Source: Paenibacillus foliorum | GTDB taxonomy: Bacteria; Bacillota; Bacilli; Paenibacillales; NBRC-103111 | Direction of reading: 5' to 3' | NCBI RefSeq assembly: GCF_013141765.1 | Contig: NZ_WHOD01000016.1 | Span: 37,191 to 101,190 of the forward strand | DNA: 64,000 nt | Shown: positions 36,292-44,221 of the stretch, piece after piece | Layout of the letters: each line of letters begins with the position of its first letter | Numbering within the stretch: position 1 is the stretch's first letter | Program-made: the position numbers and the translations under genes | The notes under the pieces: generated by a model | Told to the model about the DNA's origin: nothing | The model's database searches: none | What the model saw: the letters and a program-made list of their open reading frames with translations, nothing else

Positions 36292-36480
36292 CTAAACAAG
36301 CTGACTCCGGTTGAGTACCGTCGCCTGGATTCGTTCTTCATTATAAAAACGGATATAATCTTCAATACGCCTTTGAACTTCGGCTATATCTCGACTTTTT
36401 GCATCGCTTATTTGGCGAATGACGTTTCCACCTGCAAGAGTCGTTTCCAACCTGTTCTTCAATTCTTTCGACTTTGCCAT
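36292..36480 (-). pseudogene. IS3-family OrfB 3' fragment
   Basis: AEVQRRIEDYIRFYNEERIQ then AT matches the C-terminal end of IS3-family OrfB transposases (usually YIxFYNxxRxQxxLxxxSP). The rest is scrambled, so this is a small relic. Confidence 0.6.
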
Positions 36481-36555
36481 TGCTAAACTCTTTCACAAAA
36501 TGGCCTTCATAAGCCAAACCAGAAATGAGGGTGACTGATATTACACAATACCGCG

Positions 36556-36645
36556 TGTTGGACCACTTGATCGTTCACAGCGATCAAGGGAGCCAGTACA
36601 CGTCTCATGCCTACTACGATATGCTGCCACAGGTTGGCGGTTTTG
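36556..36645 (+). pseudogene. IS3-family OrfB core fragment
   Basis: LIVHSDQGSQYTSHAYYDML is the second DDE-motif region of IS3-family OrfB, on the opposite strand to the neighbouring fragment. It is about 30 codons long, with no start or end. Confidence 0.6.
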
Positions 36646-36926
36646 ACTGATCGTAGAGTGATCAGGAATGGCGGAATTAAGTCCAGGCCGAGAAAGCAAT
36701 AATAGGCAAACAAATGTATATTTTTTTATTGATTTCGTCTCCAGACTGCGGGTAAGTAGCATTTAGAGTTTACTCGGTACGCAGTGCATAATGCCTCTAA
36801 GTATTAACAGTATATTCCAGATTCCTTGAAATTTATCACTATCCTAACCCGTTAATGCAAAGCGGTTACTGATCGCATTTGATTCGCTTATTACGATCTT
36901 GTGTAAAATATCAAGTATTGAAAAAA

Positions 36927-36963
36927 ATAAACCAATCACTGTATGTACGTGATTGGTTTATTC
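36927..36963 (+). terminator. Hairpin with perfect 14-bp stem
   Basis: AATAAACCAATCAC (36927-36940) and its complement (36950-36963) around a 9-base loop with A and T runs on either side. Looks like a bidirectional terminator left from deleted genes. Confidence 0.6.
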
Positions 36964-37165
36964 ATAATTACTATGTTCAGAATTCTGACGGCTTTGGAGG
37001 AGGTCCGATCAACTTCTTGAATGTGAAGAACATCAGAGTTCGCGAAAAAGGTGTAACCCCGAGCAAGCTTAAAGGGTACAACAACTCCACGATGATCAAC
37101 AATATTACTTTCGATAACATCGTCATGCCGGGCAGCCCTACTTCGGCAACGAACCTCTCGATTCT
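36962..37165 (+). pseudogene. Fragment of a right-handed beta-helix protein (GH28/pectin-lyase-like)
   Basis: YVQNSDGFGGGPINFLNVKN then IRVREKG, and NNSTMINNITFDNIVMPGSP show the repeating I/N/F ladder of parallel beta-helix polysaccharide-degrading enzymes, near their C-terminal end. No start; it ends where the promoter of the next gene begins. Exact family uncertain. Confidence 0.45.
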
Positions 37166-37195
37166 TTGTGTCTACTCTATTAATAGAGGTACAAT
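37166..37195 (+). promoter_or_regulatory. Candidate promoter for FAD oxidoreductase gene
   Basis: TTGTGT, an 18-bp spacer and TACAAT, about 18 bp before the start codon region. The -35 is imperfect. Confidence 0.35.
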
Positions 37196-37212
37196 GCTTA
37201 TGTTACAATAGG

Positions 37213-38280
37213 ATGAAAAAGGGGGAGTCACTGCTGGAAAAACAAAAAGTAGTAATTATAGGAGCAGGAATTGTCGGAGCCTGTATGGCCTATCAACTAG
37301 CAAAACGAAATCAGGATGTAACAGTTATTGAACGACACCCTACCGCAGCGCGTGAAGTTACAGAAAAATCATTTGCCTGGATTCATACAACACATTGGGT
37401 GGCTCCCCAGTACAGACATTTGTATGACAACGCTTCAGAAGAATACCTTTCACTGCAGCAAGAGCTATCCGAATTACAAATTCAATGGCACGGAGCATTA
37501 ACGTGGGGCGATTCGAACCTAAATGAGCAAATCCACCTTCAAAAATTAAACCGAGAGCAGATTGAGGCATTGGAACCGAATCTGAAGGAGTATCCGAATG
37601 ATGCGATGTTTGCCAATGAAGAAGGAGCAGTAGATCCGATAGGATTAACGGAACTATTGTTAAGAAAAGCACAGGAATACGGAGCAAAGGTACAGTTTGA
37701 TACCAACGTTACACAACTGCAGCAAGAAAATTCCCGCTTAATAGGCTTACATACATCCAAGGGGTTTATGGAGTCGGATGTTGTGGTATTGGCCGCGGGT
37801 ACAGGCGTATCCGAAATTTGCAATTCGTTCGGTTGCTCCGTACCAGTAACGCCGTCACCTTCCATTCTGATTCGGATGAAGACCTCGAGTAGACTAATAC
37901 ACACATTAATCTCGAATGCGCAGTTTGAAGCGCGTCAGCTAACTGATCATTCATTGCTAGCTGCGGAAGATTATATGGATGATTCGGAGGAAAATGGACC
38001 AGAGGCAGTGGGCACACGTGCCTTCGAGACGCTGCGTCGTAGCCTGAAGGGTGGAGAGCAATTGGAGCTGGAAAGCATTAAAGTTGGGTTGAGACCAATG
38101 CCAGAGGACGGCTATCCGATTGTAGGCTTTCATAATCAGATGAAGGGTCTTTATGTGACGGTGATGCATTCTGCCATTACTCTGGCTCCGCTAATTGCGC
38201 GTCTAGCTGCAAGTGAAATAATCAATCGAGAATCAAGATGCGAACTAGAGTCTTGTCGTCTCTCCCGATTTAAGCAGTAG
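37213..38280 (+). CDS. FAD-dependent oxidoreductase (DadA/glycine-oxidase type)
   Basis: 355 residues. An N-terminal dinucleotide-binding motif VVIIGAGIVGACMAYQLAKR with acidic end VIERH, and the C-terminal family segment GLRPMPEDGYPIVGFH place it in the D-amino-acid/glycine oxidase fold. Substrate not predictable. Start uncertain: ATG 37213 lacks a ribosome binding site, while AAGGGGGAG (37217-37225) lies well placed only for CTG codons at about 37231-37234 just before EKQKVVIIG. The stop is followed within 100 bp by a repeat locus. Confidence 0.82.
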   Translation: MKKGESLLEKQKVVIIGAGIVGACMAYQLAKRNQDVTVIERHPTAAREVTEKSFAWIHTTHWVAPQYRHLYDNASEEYLSLQQELSELQIQWHGALTWGDSNLNEQIHLQKLNREQIEALEPNLKEYPNDAMFANEEGAVDPIGLTELLLRKAQEYGAKVQFDTNVTQLQQENSRLIGLHTSKGFMESDVVVLAAGTGVSEICNSFGCSVPVTPSPSILIRMKTSSRLIHTLISNAQFEARQLTDHSLLAAEDYMDDSEENGPEAVGTRAFETLRRSLKGGEQLELESIKVGLRPMPEDGYPIVGFHNQMKGLYVTVMHSAITLAPLIARLAASEIINRESRCELESCRLSRFKQ

Positions 38281-38307
38281 GGTTGTAAAATTGCCAACTT
38301 AGAAGTC

Positions 38308-38540
38308 ACTGTAGGCACATTTGTGTCATTAGACAACAACAACAACAAGATTGAAATGATAATTGATTATTATTGATTGATTGTTGATGATTGATGTCGG
38401 GTGACAAGAACATTATCTCATTAATTATCGCGTAAATCGCGGCTTTTTAATTTTATGGGATCAAGTTCTTGTCAAAACTAAATGACAAGAACTTGATCCC
38501 ATTCCCGAAATTGACAAGAACATGATCTCATTCCCGACAG
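38308..38540 (+). repeat. TGACA-type structured repeat, copy B
   Basis: An inverted outlier TGTAGGCACATTTGTGTCAT (38311) and a low-complexity spacer (AACAACAAC, ATTGATTGATTG) come first. Then direct repeat TGACAAGAACATTATCTCAT (38402), hairpin CGCG-TAAAT-CGCG with T5 (38429-38447), a perfect 20-bp inverted pair ATGGGATCAAGTTCTTGTCA (38455-38474, 38483-38502), then TGACAAGAACATGATCTCAT (38512) TCCCGACAG. The internal sequence differs from copy A but is again shared within the copy. Confidence 0.82.
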
Positions 38541-38621
38541 ATCTGGCGAATGGCATTCCGCCGGTTTTCCTGGCCATAGAAGGAAAGACCGATGGTAATG
38601 TAGAGTAGGATTTAAAGTAAC

Positions 38622-39084
38622 TTTTATTGCCTCTCGTTCCGAAGCGAGTCAGCTCCGTGATTCGGCAGCTCGGGAAGAAACAAGCCATCACCGAAAGCTT
38701 CGGCTGCTCCGGCTGGAATGTCACCTTTCAGGATTTGAAAAAAATCGGGGAATGGCAGTTCGTGCACGGCATTGACCTGATGTGCCAGCATTTGCAGGGC
38801 TATGCGCTAAAAGGGCTGCGTAAGCGCGACTATCCTCCGTCCTTGTTTTATCAGCAGTCGTGGTGGGATGATTACCGCACGTTCAACGATTATTTCGCCC
38901 GGTTATCGATGCTGCTTGCAGAAGGGACGCGTCAAGACGACGTTCTGCTGCTCCATCCGATCCGTACGACGTGGGTACGGCAATGCGGACAGGACCATTC
39001 CGCTATCGTGCCGTATCACGAGTCGTTCGCACAGCTCAGTCGTTGTCGGAGCATGTCGCCGGGTTCGAATATATCCGATCAATA
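38622..39084 (+). pseudogene. Fragment of a large glycoside-hydrolase-like protein
   Basis: KQAITESFGCSGWNVTFQDL, KKIGEWQFVHGIDLMCQHLQ, YALKGLRKRDYPPSLFYQQS and WWDDYRTFNDYFARLSMLLA resemble the TIM-barrel part of long Paenibacillus glycosyl hydrolases related to the rhamnosidase-like group. About 120 codons only; no start, and the frame loses identity after HPIRTTWV. A relic left between two repeat loci. Confidence 0.5.
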
Positions 39085-39239
39085 ATCTTGATTAAACCTT
39101 CATGACCCTTCATGAAGGTTTAATTTTGTCTTCATTTCAACTTTATGTAAGATGATCGATGACAAGATACAATTGGGTTCAGATTTAGCAAACAAAATTA
39201 TACGGCTATGGTATGGGAGGTGTGCTTACTCAAGCATAT

Positions 39240-39763
39240 TTATTATGAGCATTTTGCATAATTCCGATTTGTCGGTAGGCCGAGGTAGCCTACTGCCATT
39301 TGGTGTGGCCAAATGACGAAATTCTGAAAAAGGGCAGCCCTGCAGAATTTCTGGGAACTTCATTTTTTAAGCGGCCTCTTGCTTCTTCTTAGCGGTAACG
39401 GAAAGGGCCGATACGAGTAGCACAATTGCATTGAGATATTGACAGGCCGTCACTTTTTCAATGCCCCAAACATGCATACTGTCAGCGGCCAGATAGGTTT
39501 TCAATCTGGAGTTGCATCGTTCAATGCGCTTGGCCAAGCTTTTCTTGGTAAGCTCTGCAAAGACGCGGCTTAATGTGGCGATCGATGGCGCAGATCCTCA
39601 AAGGAAAACAGACTTTCTTGGAGAATATACATAGTGACTTCACTCCTTTGGGTTTTCTTGTTTAGTCACTTGAAAACTTCTCCAAGTTGGGGTGAAGTCC
39701 CTTTTTTATGCCGGAAAATCCTTGCGTATCAAAGGCTCAGGATTCTGAAAAATGCTCATTATA
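39240..39763 (-). mobile_element. Internally deleted DDE insertion sequence (IS1182/IS5-like) with terminal repeats
   Basis: On the minus strand, ATG near 39629 opens MYILQESLFSFEDLRHRSPH and stops, and shortly after comes the transposase C-terminus KRIERCNSRLKTYLAADSMH, then VWGIEKVTACQYLNAIVLLV and the end at about 39370. The central catalytic part is deleted. The ends carry imperfect terminal inverted repeats: TATGAGCATTTTGCATAATT (39243 on) against AATGAGCATTTTTCAGAATC on the other strand near 39760. Non-autonomous, about 520 bp, MITE-sized. Confidence 0.65.
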
Positions 39764-39774
39764 CAAAAAATGTC

Positions 39775-39895
39775 CAATGACACAGATATGCCTATATAAT
39801 TTGATTTGAAAAGCTTGAGAAATCAGGCTTTTTTATTTTAATGTAGCGACACAAATTAACCAACTTTGTAGCGAACATGATAAATGTCGTAGACT
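39775..39895 (+). repeat. TGACA-type structured repeat, copy E (inverted pair deleted)
   Basis: CAATGACACAGATATGCCTA (39776), hairpin AAGCTTGAGAAATCAGGCTT with T6 (39811-39836), then GCGACACAAATTAACCAACT (39846) TTGTAGCGAAC. Same order as copy F but without the inverted-repeat pair. Confidence 0.65.
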
Positions 39896-39924
39896 AAGTG
39901 ATGCATTTGCTCCCTCATTGTTTA

Positions 39925-39952
39925 CTCACTCAGACTCATGAATTCGCAGGAT
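39925..39952 (-). repeat. 28-bp motif, copy 4 (inverted)
   Basis: Complement reads ATCCTGCGAATTCATGAGTC then TGAGTGAG. Confidence 0.5.
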
Positions 39953-40015
39953 TCACCAAATGTAAGACAGAGGAGCCAATGGTCATTGGAGTATAGCGGA
40001 TCATTATAAGTGTAA

Positions 40016-40300
40016 AGATAGGTTACTTGAGCACGATTCGGAAAAAATGGACCGATTATCGGTTTGTGGTCTATAGTATTCCCACGAATTGACATTAAAG
40101 TTCATAGTCCATGTGCTAGAATCAAAAGTTGTTCTTAAAGCAGCAGTCATATCAACACTTACAAAGTAAACGGTCCCAACGGTATTGTCAGGTTGCTATC
40201 CCCAATTAATGTTATCGGTTCCCGAAATAGCAGTTGGGTTTAAGGTTTTATTTTGATTAGCATGAGTACCATTTGGGTAGGACCGTACTGGGGTGTGACG
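40016..40300 (-). pseudogene. Decayed fragment of a secreted beta-rich protein
   Basis: Minus-strand frame reads YPNGTHANQNKTLNPTAISG, TDNINWG, TAG, then NTVGTVYFVSVDMTAALRTT and FDSSTWTMNFNVNSWEYYRP. Natural-looking Thr/Asn/Ser-rich sequence with one stop and no start. Family not recognised. Confidence 0.3.
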
Positions 40301-40416
40301 AGAACCTAGGTTCTTTCGTAAGAGGTCGCACATTTTTCTCACCATCAAAAAACAATGAGGATCATGCATTACCGGTAATGAGACTAGGTAGAACCCGAGA
40401 AAAGTTTCGAAAGAGA

Positions 40417-40488
40417 TATCGTATTGTCGTTGGCATCGATTTGAACAAATTCTTAGACCGAGTTAACCATGACCAACTGATGACGTGA
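40417..40488 (+). pseudogene. Group II intron reverse-transcriptase scrap
   Basis: RIVVGIDLNKFLDRVNHDQL matches the RT segment usually written VDIDLEKFFDxVNHDkLM in group II intron-encoded proteins. Only about 24 codons remain. Confidence 0.5.
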
Positions 40489-40627
40489 AAAAATGAGGAA
40501 CGGGAAGTGTTCGCTCGGTCTACATTTGGTACAAATGCCCATAAAATGGGCGCTTTCATCAGTAACAAAAGCGGAGATATGCCATAAATTAGAATTATGT
40601 TTAATAAACGAAAAGGAGATTTTCAAA

Positions 40628-40945
40628 ATGAATGAATTCCAAAATGATCTTCAACAATTGAGCGTTTCCCAGTTTCAAACTGGTGATATGACACCTTGGA
40701 ATCAACAAAGCCAGTATCCGGTGGGTCAGTACCCCATTGGCGTGAATCCCGCAGATCCTTCACGGCTATGCGTTGGCTTCTGCGGTGGCGGCTTTTTCGG
40801 TGGTGGTTTTTGCGGCGGGTTCGGCGGCGGTTTTTGTGGCGGGTTCGGTGGTGGTTTTTGCGGCGGGTTCGGCGGCGGTTTTTGTGGTGGCTTTTGTGGC
40901 GGGTTCGGCGGTGGCATGCGGTGCGGCGGCTTTCACTGCCGGTAA
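40628..40945 (+). CDS. Heterocycloanthracin/sonorensin-like TOMM peptide precursor
   Basis: 105 residues, AAAAGGAG 9 bp before ATG 40628. Residues 1-45 form a leader (MNEFQNDLQQLSVSQFQTGD, then PWNQQ) like those of the heterocycle-containing bacteriocin family, followed by DPSRLCVGFC and a Cys/Gly/Phe core of repeated GGFCGGF units (about ten Cys), encoded by a GC-rich 24-bp tandem repeat. In this family Cys and Ser/Thr are converted to thiazole/oxazole by a cyclodehydratase. The following gene starts like the matching maturation protein but is truncated. A spore-coat Gly-rich protein is the alternative. Confidence 0.65.
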   Translation: MNEFQNDLQQLSVSQFQTGDMTPWNQQSQYPVGQYPIGVNPADPSRLCVGFCGGGFFGGGFCGGFGGGFCGGFGGGFCGGFGGGFCGGFCGGFGGGMRCGGFHCR

Positions 40946-40990
40946 CACCATCGTTTCAAATTATTTATTCAAATCAATGGAAATCGCATC

Positions 40991-41026
40991 CGCCCCTGTG
41001 CAGCGAAACGCTGTCAGGGGCGTTTA
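40991..41026 (+). terminator. Intrinsic terminator or attenuator after precursor gene
   Basis: CGCCCCTGtGCAGCG pairs with CGCTGtCAGGGGCG around AAA, then TTTAAT. Located between the precursor and the maturation gene, where RiPP operons often reduce read-through. Confidence 0.65.
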
Positions 41027-41096
41027 ATCGTTACAGGCAAGGTAGGCATGTGAGACGAATCAGCGTACATATAAAAAGGAATTAGCGTCGACTAGG

Positions 41097-41348
41097 ATGA
41101 GTGAAATGACCAGGTTAATCCCTGCTGCACGTCTGAAAGTGAAGGAGGACACGTTTTTCCTCCCTGTTCAGAATGACGGTGTGTATTTCCGTAATAACGT
41201 AGACACATTTCGCATGGAAGGCGATCAATTAGAAATAGAAAGAGCAAGTAGAAAAAAGCTTGATGAACAACGATATAAAGATAAACTTACTGCAATTAGG
41301 ATTGAAAGACTGAACAAAATTAAACAGAAAAAATTCAAGTACAACTGA
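41097..41348 (+). pseudogene. Truncated TOMM maturation (ocin-ThiF-like) gene fused to foreign 3' end
   Basis: The first 42 or so residues (RLIPAARLKVKEDTFFLPVQ, then NDGVYFRNNVDTFRMEG) match, as I recall, the N-terminus of the putative thiazole-containing bacteriocin maturation protein (leader-binding, ThiF-like), normally several hundred residues. At about 41223 the sequence switches to an unrelated basic tail (RYKDKLTAIRIERLNKIKQK) and stops at 41348. The breakpoint lies about 160 bp before the first attC-like palindrome, so recombination has removed the rest of the biosynthetic operon. Confidence 0.55.
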
Positions 41349-41384
41349 ATACGTTGGGACATTCAATGAAGGCATTAACATCTG

Positions 41385-41538
41385 CTAACATCGTATTCAC
41401 GCTGCGGCCGGCTACGCCGACCTTGGTCTGCCCGAGGCATTACGGGGAAGTGGTCTCAGGCAGCGAGGCTAAGTCCTGACGGACCCAGTCGCTCCGCTCC
41501 TTTAAGCCTCTCGGGTTCGTGAATACAGAGAACGTTAT
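41385..41538 (+). repeat. attC-like 154-bp palindromic repeat, copy 1
   Basis: Begins CTAACATCGTATTCACGCTG and ends TTCGTGAATACAGAGAACGT then TAT; TATTCACG/CGTGAATA and the outer AAC/GTT pair with each other. Inner arms include TGGTCTGCCCGAGG and GCCTCTCGGG. It has the shape of an integron attC site and shares about three quarters of positions with copy 2. Confidence 0.7.
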
Positions 41539-41564
41539 GTGAAACCGGTGCGAAAGGAAGAAAA

Positions 41565-42095
41565 ATGAATAAAGAAATTAATGATTATTTCATTTCTGTT
41601 TTACGTAACCAAGTAAGAATTCAGGATTTTGAGTATTGGATTTATAATAATGATGAATTTCTTGAAGAGACTCTGGGAGAACAAACATATTTTAAGATAA
41701 TTAATCTCAATTACAGTTCAAAATTTGTAATTGATGAGTTAGAACCATTGCTAATTAAAATTCTCGATTTTAGGTCTATTGAAGACTTTAAGATCCGAGA
41801 TTTATTAAATCGGATGGTCTTTATTGAAGAAGATTTAATCAGTTCCTGCCGAGAGATCTATAGAGAATATTGTAATGGATACTCATTTCTTAAATATATT
41901 GTATACGACTACGATTTTCAATTAGATATCGAAAGTAACAGAAAAGAATTTGAAAAAGATCGTAAAGAGTATATTGAAGAAGGCAAGAGGTTATTAGAAT
42001 TCTTCAATTCAGGAAAGCTAGAAATTATTGGTGAACAAGAATATATTGATTTAAGGATAGAAGAAGAAAGAATTGAAGAGAAATATTGGACGTAA
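41565..42095 (+). CDS. Hypothetical acidic protein inside a cassette-like unit
   Basis: 176 residues, AT-rich, very acidic C-terminal helix (RKEFEKDRKEYIEEGKRLLE; EYIDLRIEEERIEEKYW). GAAAGGAAG precedes ATG 41565. It is enclosed by direct copies of a 155-bp palindromic repeat, 26 bp upstream and 25 bp downstream, with no promoter of its own visible. Composition resembles immunity or antitoxin proteins, but I recognise no family. Confidence 0.65.
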   Translation: MNKEINDYFISVLRNQVRIQDFEYWIYNNDEFLEETLGEQTYFKIINLNYSSKFVIDELEPLLIKILDFRSIEDFKIRDLLNRMVFIEEDLISSCREIYREYCNGYSFLKYIVYDYDFQLDIESNRKEFEKDRKEYIEEGKRLLEFFNSGKLEIIGEQEYIDLRIEEERIEEKYWT

Positions 42096-42120
42096 TATCA
42101 GGGAAGGCACCGGCATCAGA

Positions 42121-42276
42121 TAACAGCGTATTCACGCTGCGGGCCATTCGGCCCTTGGTCTGCCAGAGGTTTTTCGGGGAAGTGGAACAGGCAGACAACC
42201 ACTGCGAACCTAACCGCATCGCGGCCGGCAACAAGTTGCCTTAAGGTTCTCGGGTTCGTGAATAAAGAACGTTATA
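42121..42276 (+). repeat. attC-like 156-bp palindromic repeat, copy 2
   Basis: Begins ATAACAGCGTATTCACGCTG and ends GGTTCGTGAATAAAGAACGT then TAT, so ATAAC and GTTAT are exact complements at the two tips. The centre differs from copy 1 (GGGCCATTCGGCCC replaces a different small stem), keeping the fold rather than the sequence. Confidence 0.7.
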
Positions 42277-42324
42277 CTTAACTATGATATATTCACTTTG
42301 TTAAAATCAATGAATGTATTTAAT

Positions 42325-42445
42325 AAAAGTCGCGTAGTTGCGGCTTTTTTTATTTTAACGATATATGTTCTTGTCAAAAGTCAATGACAAGAACATATAT
42401 CGTTTGCCATTTGAGGACAACAACTAATATCGTTACCCGCAGTTG
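42325..42445 (+). repeat. TGACA-type structured repeat, copy C
   Basis: Hairpin GTCGC-GTAGTT-GCGGC with T7 (42330-42351), a perfect 20-bp inverted pair AACGATATATGTTCTTGTCA (42357-42376, 42385-42404), then a degenerate direct repeat GAGGACAACAACTAATATCG (42413) TTACCCGC. The first direct repeat is missing. Confidence 0.78.
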
Positions 42446-42476
42446 AATTATATTCTCATTTAAGCCTATTCTAATG

Positions 42477-43037
42477 CTAAAGATTCCTATCCAGCAAAAT
42501 CCCCACTTGTTCCGCTATCACTTGAGGCGGTTCTGGTAGTTCTTTCGTGAAATACGTTTCCATCATTCCAACGATCGCTGTTCCTAAAAATTTAAGAATC
42601 ACATCTTTGCTTAATCCTTTATTTATTCCTTGCGTTGTATCTACCTCCCCCTGTAATTCTTCAATGACAAACTCAAGGAAGAGACTGCGAAAAGAAGGAG
42701 CAGCACTGCTTACTAACATCGTTGAAAAGAATGAATCATTACTTTTAAGGTATTCGAATACAGTGATATTCGCATCTTTAAAAGTCAAATGAGATGCAGA
42801 TTCGCAGCGTCTCTTCAGTTCGTTGATATGTTCTTCGGTTATCTTATCCAGAAGATCATATTTATCCATGTAGTTGTCATAGAAAGTCCTTCGCCCGACA
42901 TTGGCCTTATCAGAAATTTCCTGAATCGTAATTTTATCGAAATTTTTTTCAAGCATGAGTTCAATAAAAGAGCTTTTTATTGCTTCTTGAGATTTCAGTA
43001 TTCTTCTATCCATCGTTGACATTAGGGTAGTCACCAT
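42477..43037 (-). CDS. TetR-family transcriptional regulator
   Basis: 186 residues. HTH: SSFIELMLEKNFDKITIQEI then SDKANVGRRTFYDNYMDKYD. The C-terminal part fits TetR/AcrR regulators of the DhaS-like type. Start uncertain between ATG 43037, 43022 and 43013; the last (MDRRILKSQ) matches usual N-termini and 43037 has only a weak AGAAAG. Divergent from an SDR gene with a palindromic intergenic region, so it most likely represses that gene. Confidence 0.85.
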   Translation of the reverse strand: MVTTLMSTMDRRILKSQEAIKSSFIELMLEKNFDKITIQEISDKANVGRRTFYDNYMDKYDLLDKITEEHINELKRRCESASHLTFKDANITVFEYLKSNDSFFSTMLVSSAAPSFRSLFLEFVIEELQGEVDTTQGINKGLSKDVILKFLGTAIVGMMETYFTKELPEPPQVIAEQVGILLDRNL

Positions 43038-43118
43038 ACTTTCTTAAAATAACTGCACAATCTTAATCCGCTTGTGCGATAAGGCACAAATAGCATGCAT
43101 TTGATCGTTGCTGACAAT

Positions 43119-43172
43119 CTGTATTCATTTTATATTATATACAGATGTGCGGTATCGCATCAATGTATACAT
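43119..43172. promoter_or_regulatory. Candidate TetR operators and promoter for SDR gene
   Basis: CTGTAT (43119) and ATACAG (43139) form an inverted pair overlapping a TATATT -10-like box, and ATGTATACAT (43163-43172) is a perfect 10-bp palindrome. Both lie between the divergent TetR and SDR genes. Confidence 0.45.
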
Positions 43173-43219
43173 CAACAAGATAAATTTGATCGAAAAAAAG
43201 AATCTGGGAGGAAATAAAT

Positions 43220-44104
43220 ATGACTGACAATAAAAAGGTTTGGTTTATTACAGGCGCTGGACGTGGAATGGGCGTGGAGTTTGCAAAAGCTGCCCTTGCC
43301 GAAGGTTACCAAGTTGTCGCCACCGGTCGTAATACGGATAAGGTAGCCAAAGCGCTCGGTGATGCCGAAAATCTGCTCATCGTTAAACTGGATATTACAA
43401 ACTCAACAGATGCCGAAGCCGCCGTCAAATTGGCAGTTGATCGATTTGGACGCATTGACGTGTTGGTCAACAACGCTGCAAGCTTCTATGCGGGATACTT
43501 TGAGGAACTGACACCACAGCAAATCGAACGTCAGATTACGACTAATCTCTTCGGACCGATGAACGTCACCCGCGCTGTCTTGCCAGTGATGCGAAAAGCT
43601 CGTTCTGGACATATTATTACAATCTCATCTCTAGCCGGATTGATGGGAGCCGAGTACAGCTCAGCTTACACGGCTTCGAAGTTCGCGGTTGAGGGCTGGA
43701 TAGAATCGTTGCGTTATGATATTGCACCATTTGGCATCAAAACCACAATCGTCGAACCCGGTTTATACCGTACAAGCTTCTTGGAGCCAGAAACAACAAT
43801 ATGGTCCGAATTGTCAATCGATGACTACGTAGAGCGCGGTGCGCTATCTCAAGGATTCTGGGAAGCACAAAAAGGTAGTCAACCGGGTGATCCTTCCAAG
43901 CTTGCAAAGGCACTTATAACCATCGCAAGTCAAGATGAACCCCCATTTCGATTTTTGGCTGGTGCAGATGCAGTCTTTGGTGCAGAGCAGAAGGTCGCTG
44001 AACTTCAACAACAGATCAACGCCTATCGTGACCTGTCCAACTCCCTTGGTTACGAGGATTCTGAAACGGTTAGAAGGAAGCTAACTGAGATCATTAATCA
44101 ATAA
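43220..44104 (+). CDS. Short-chain dehydrogenase/reductase (SDR)
   Basis: 294-residue classical SDR: cofactor motif TGAGRGMGVEFAKAA, NNAAS, Ser in TISSLAG and the catalytic YTASK (SSAYTASKFAVEGW). The extended C-terminus (FGAEQKVAELQQQINAYRDL) is common in the YusZ-like group. GGGAGG precedes ATG 43220. Controlled in all likelihood by the divergent TetR protein, whose ligand may be the enzyme's substrate, for example a reactive carbonyl. Confidence 0.9.
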   Translation: MTDNKKVWFITGAGRGMGVEFAKAALAEGYQVVATGRNTDKVAKALGDAENLLIVKLDITNSTDAEAAVKLAVDRFGRIDVLVNNAASFYAGYFEELTPQQIERQITTNLFGPMNVTRAVLPVMRKARSGHIITISSLAGLMGAEYSSAYTASKFAVEGWIESLRYDIAPFGIKTTIVEPGLYRTSFLEPETTIWSELSIDDYVERGALSQGFWEAQKGSQPGDPSKLAKALITIASQDEPPFRFLAGADAVFGAEQKVAELQQQINAYRDLSNSLGYEDSETVRRKLTEIINQ

Positions 44105-44221
44105 AGTACGACTTACATTTGAGTAGGCGTAAAACATCCTTTATCAATAGGGGCTGGCCAATCCGGCCTCTCCTTATATGACAGGAAAATCAGCTTTTCT
44201 TACAAGAAGGGGGGATCTATA

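Noticed and set aside
40726..40917. Minus-strand ORF rich in PPNPPQKPP
   Set aside because: Mirror of the Gly/Cys-rich gene; no start signal.
40785..40930. Tandem GGC/TTT-rich repeat as a noncoding minisatellite
   Set aside because: It lies in frame inside an ORF with a good ribosome binding site and a leader of plausible family; codon-level variation keeps Gly/Phe/Cys.
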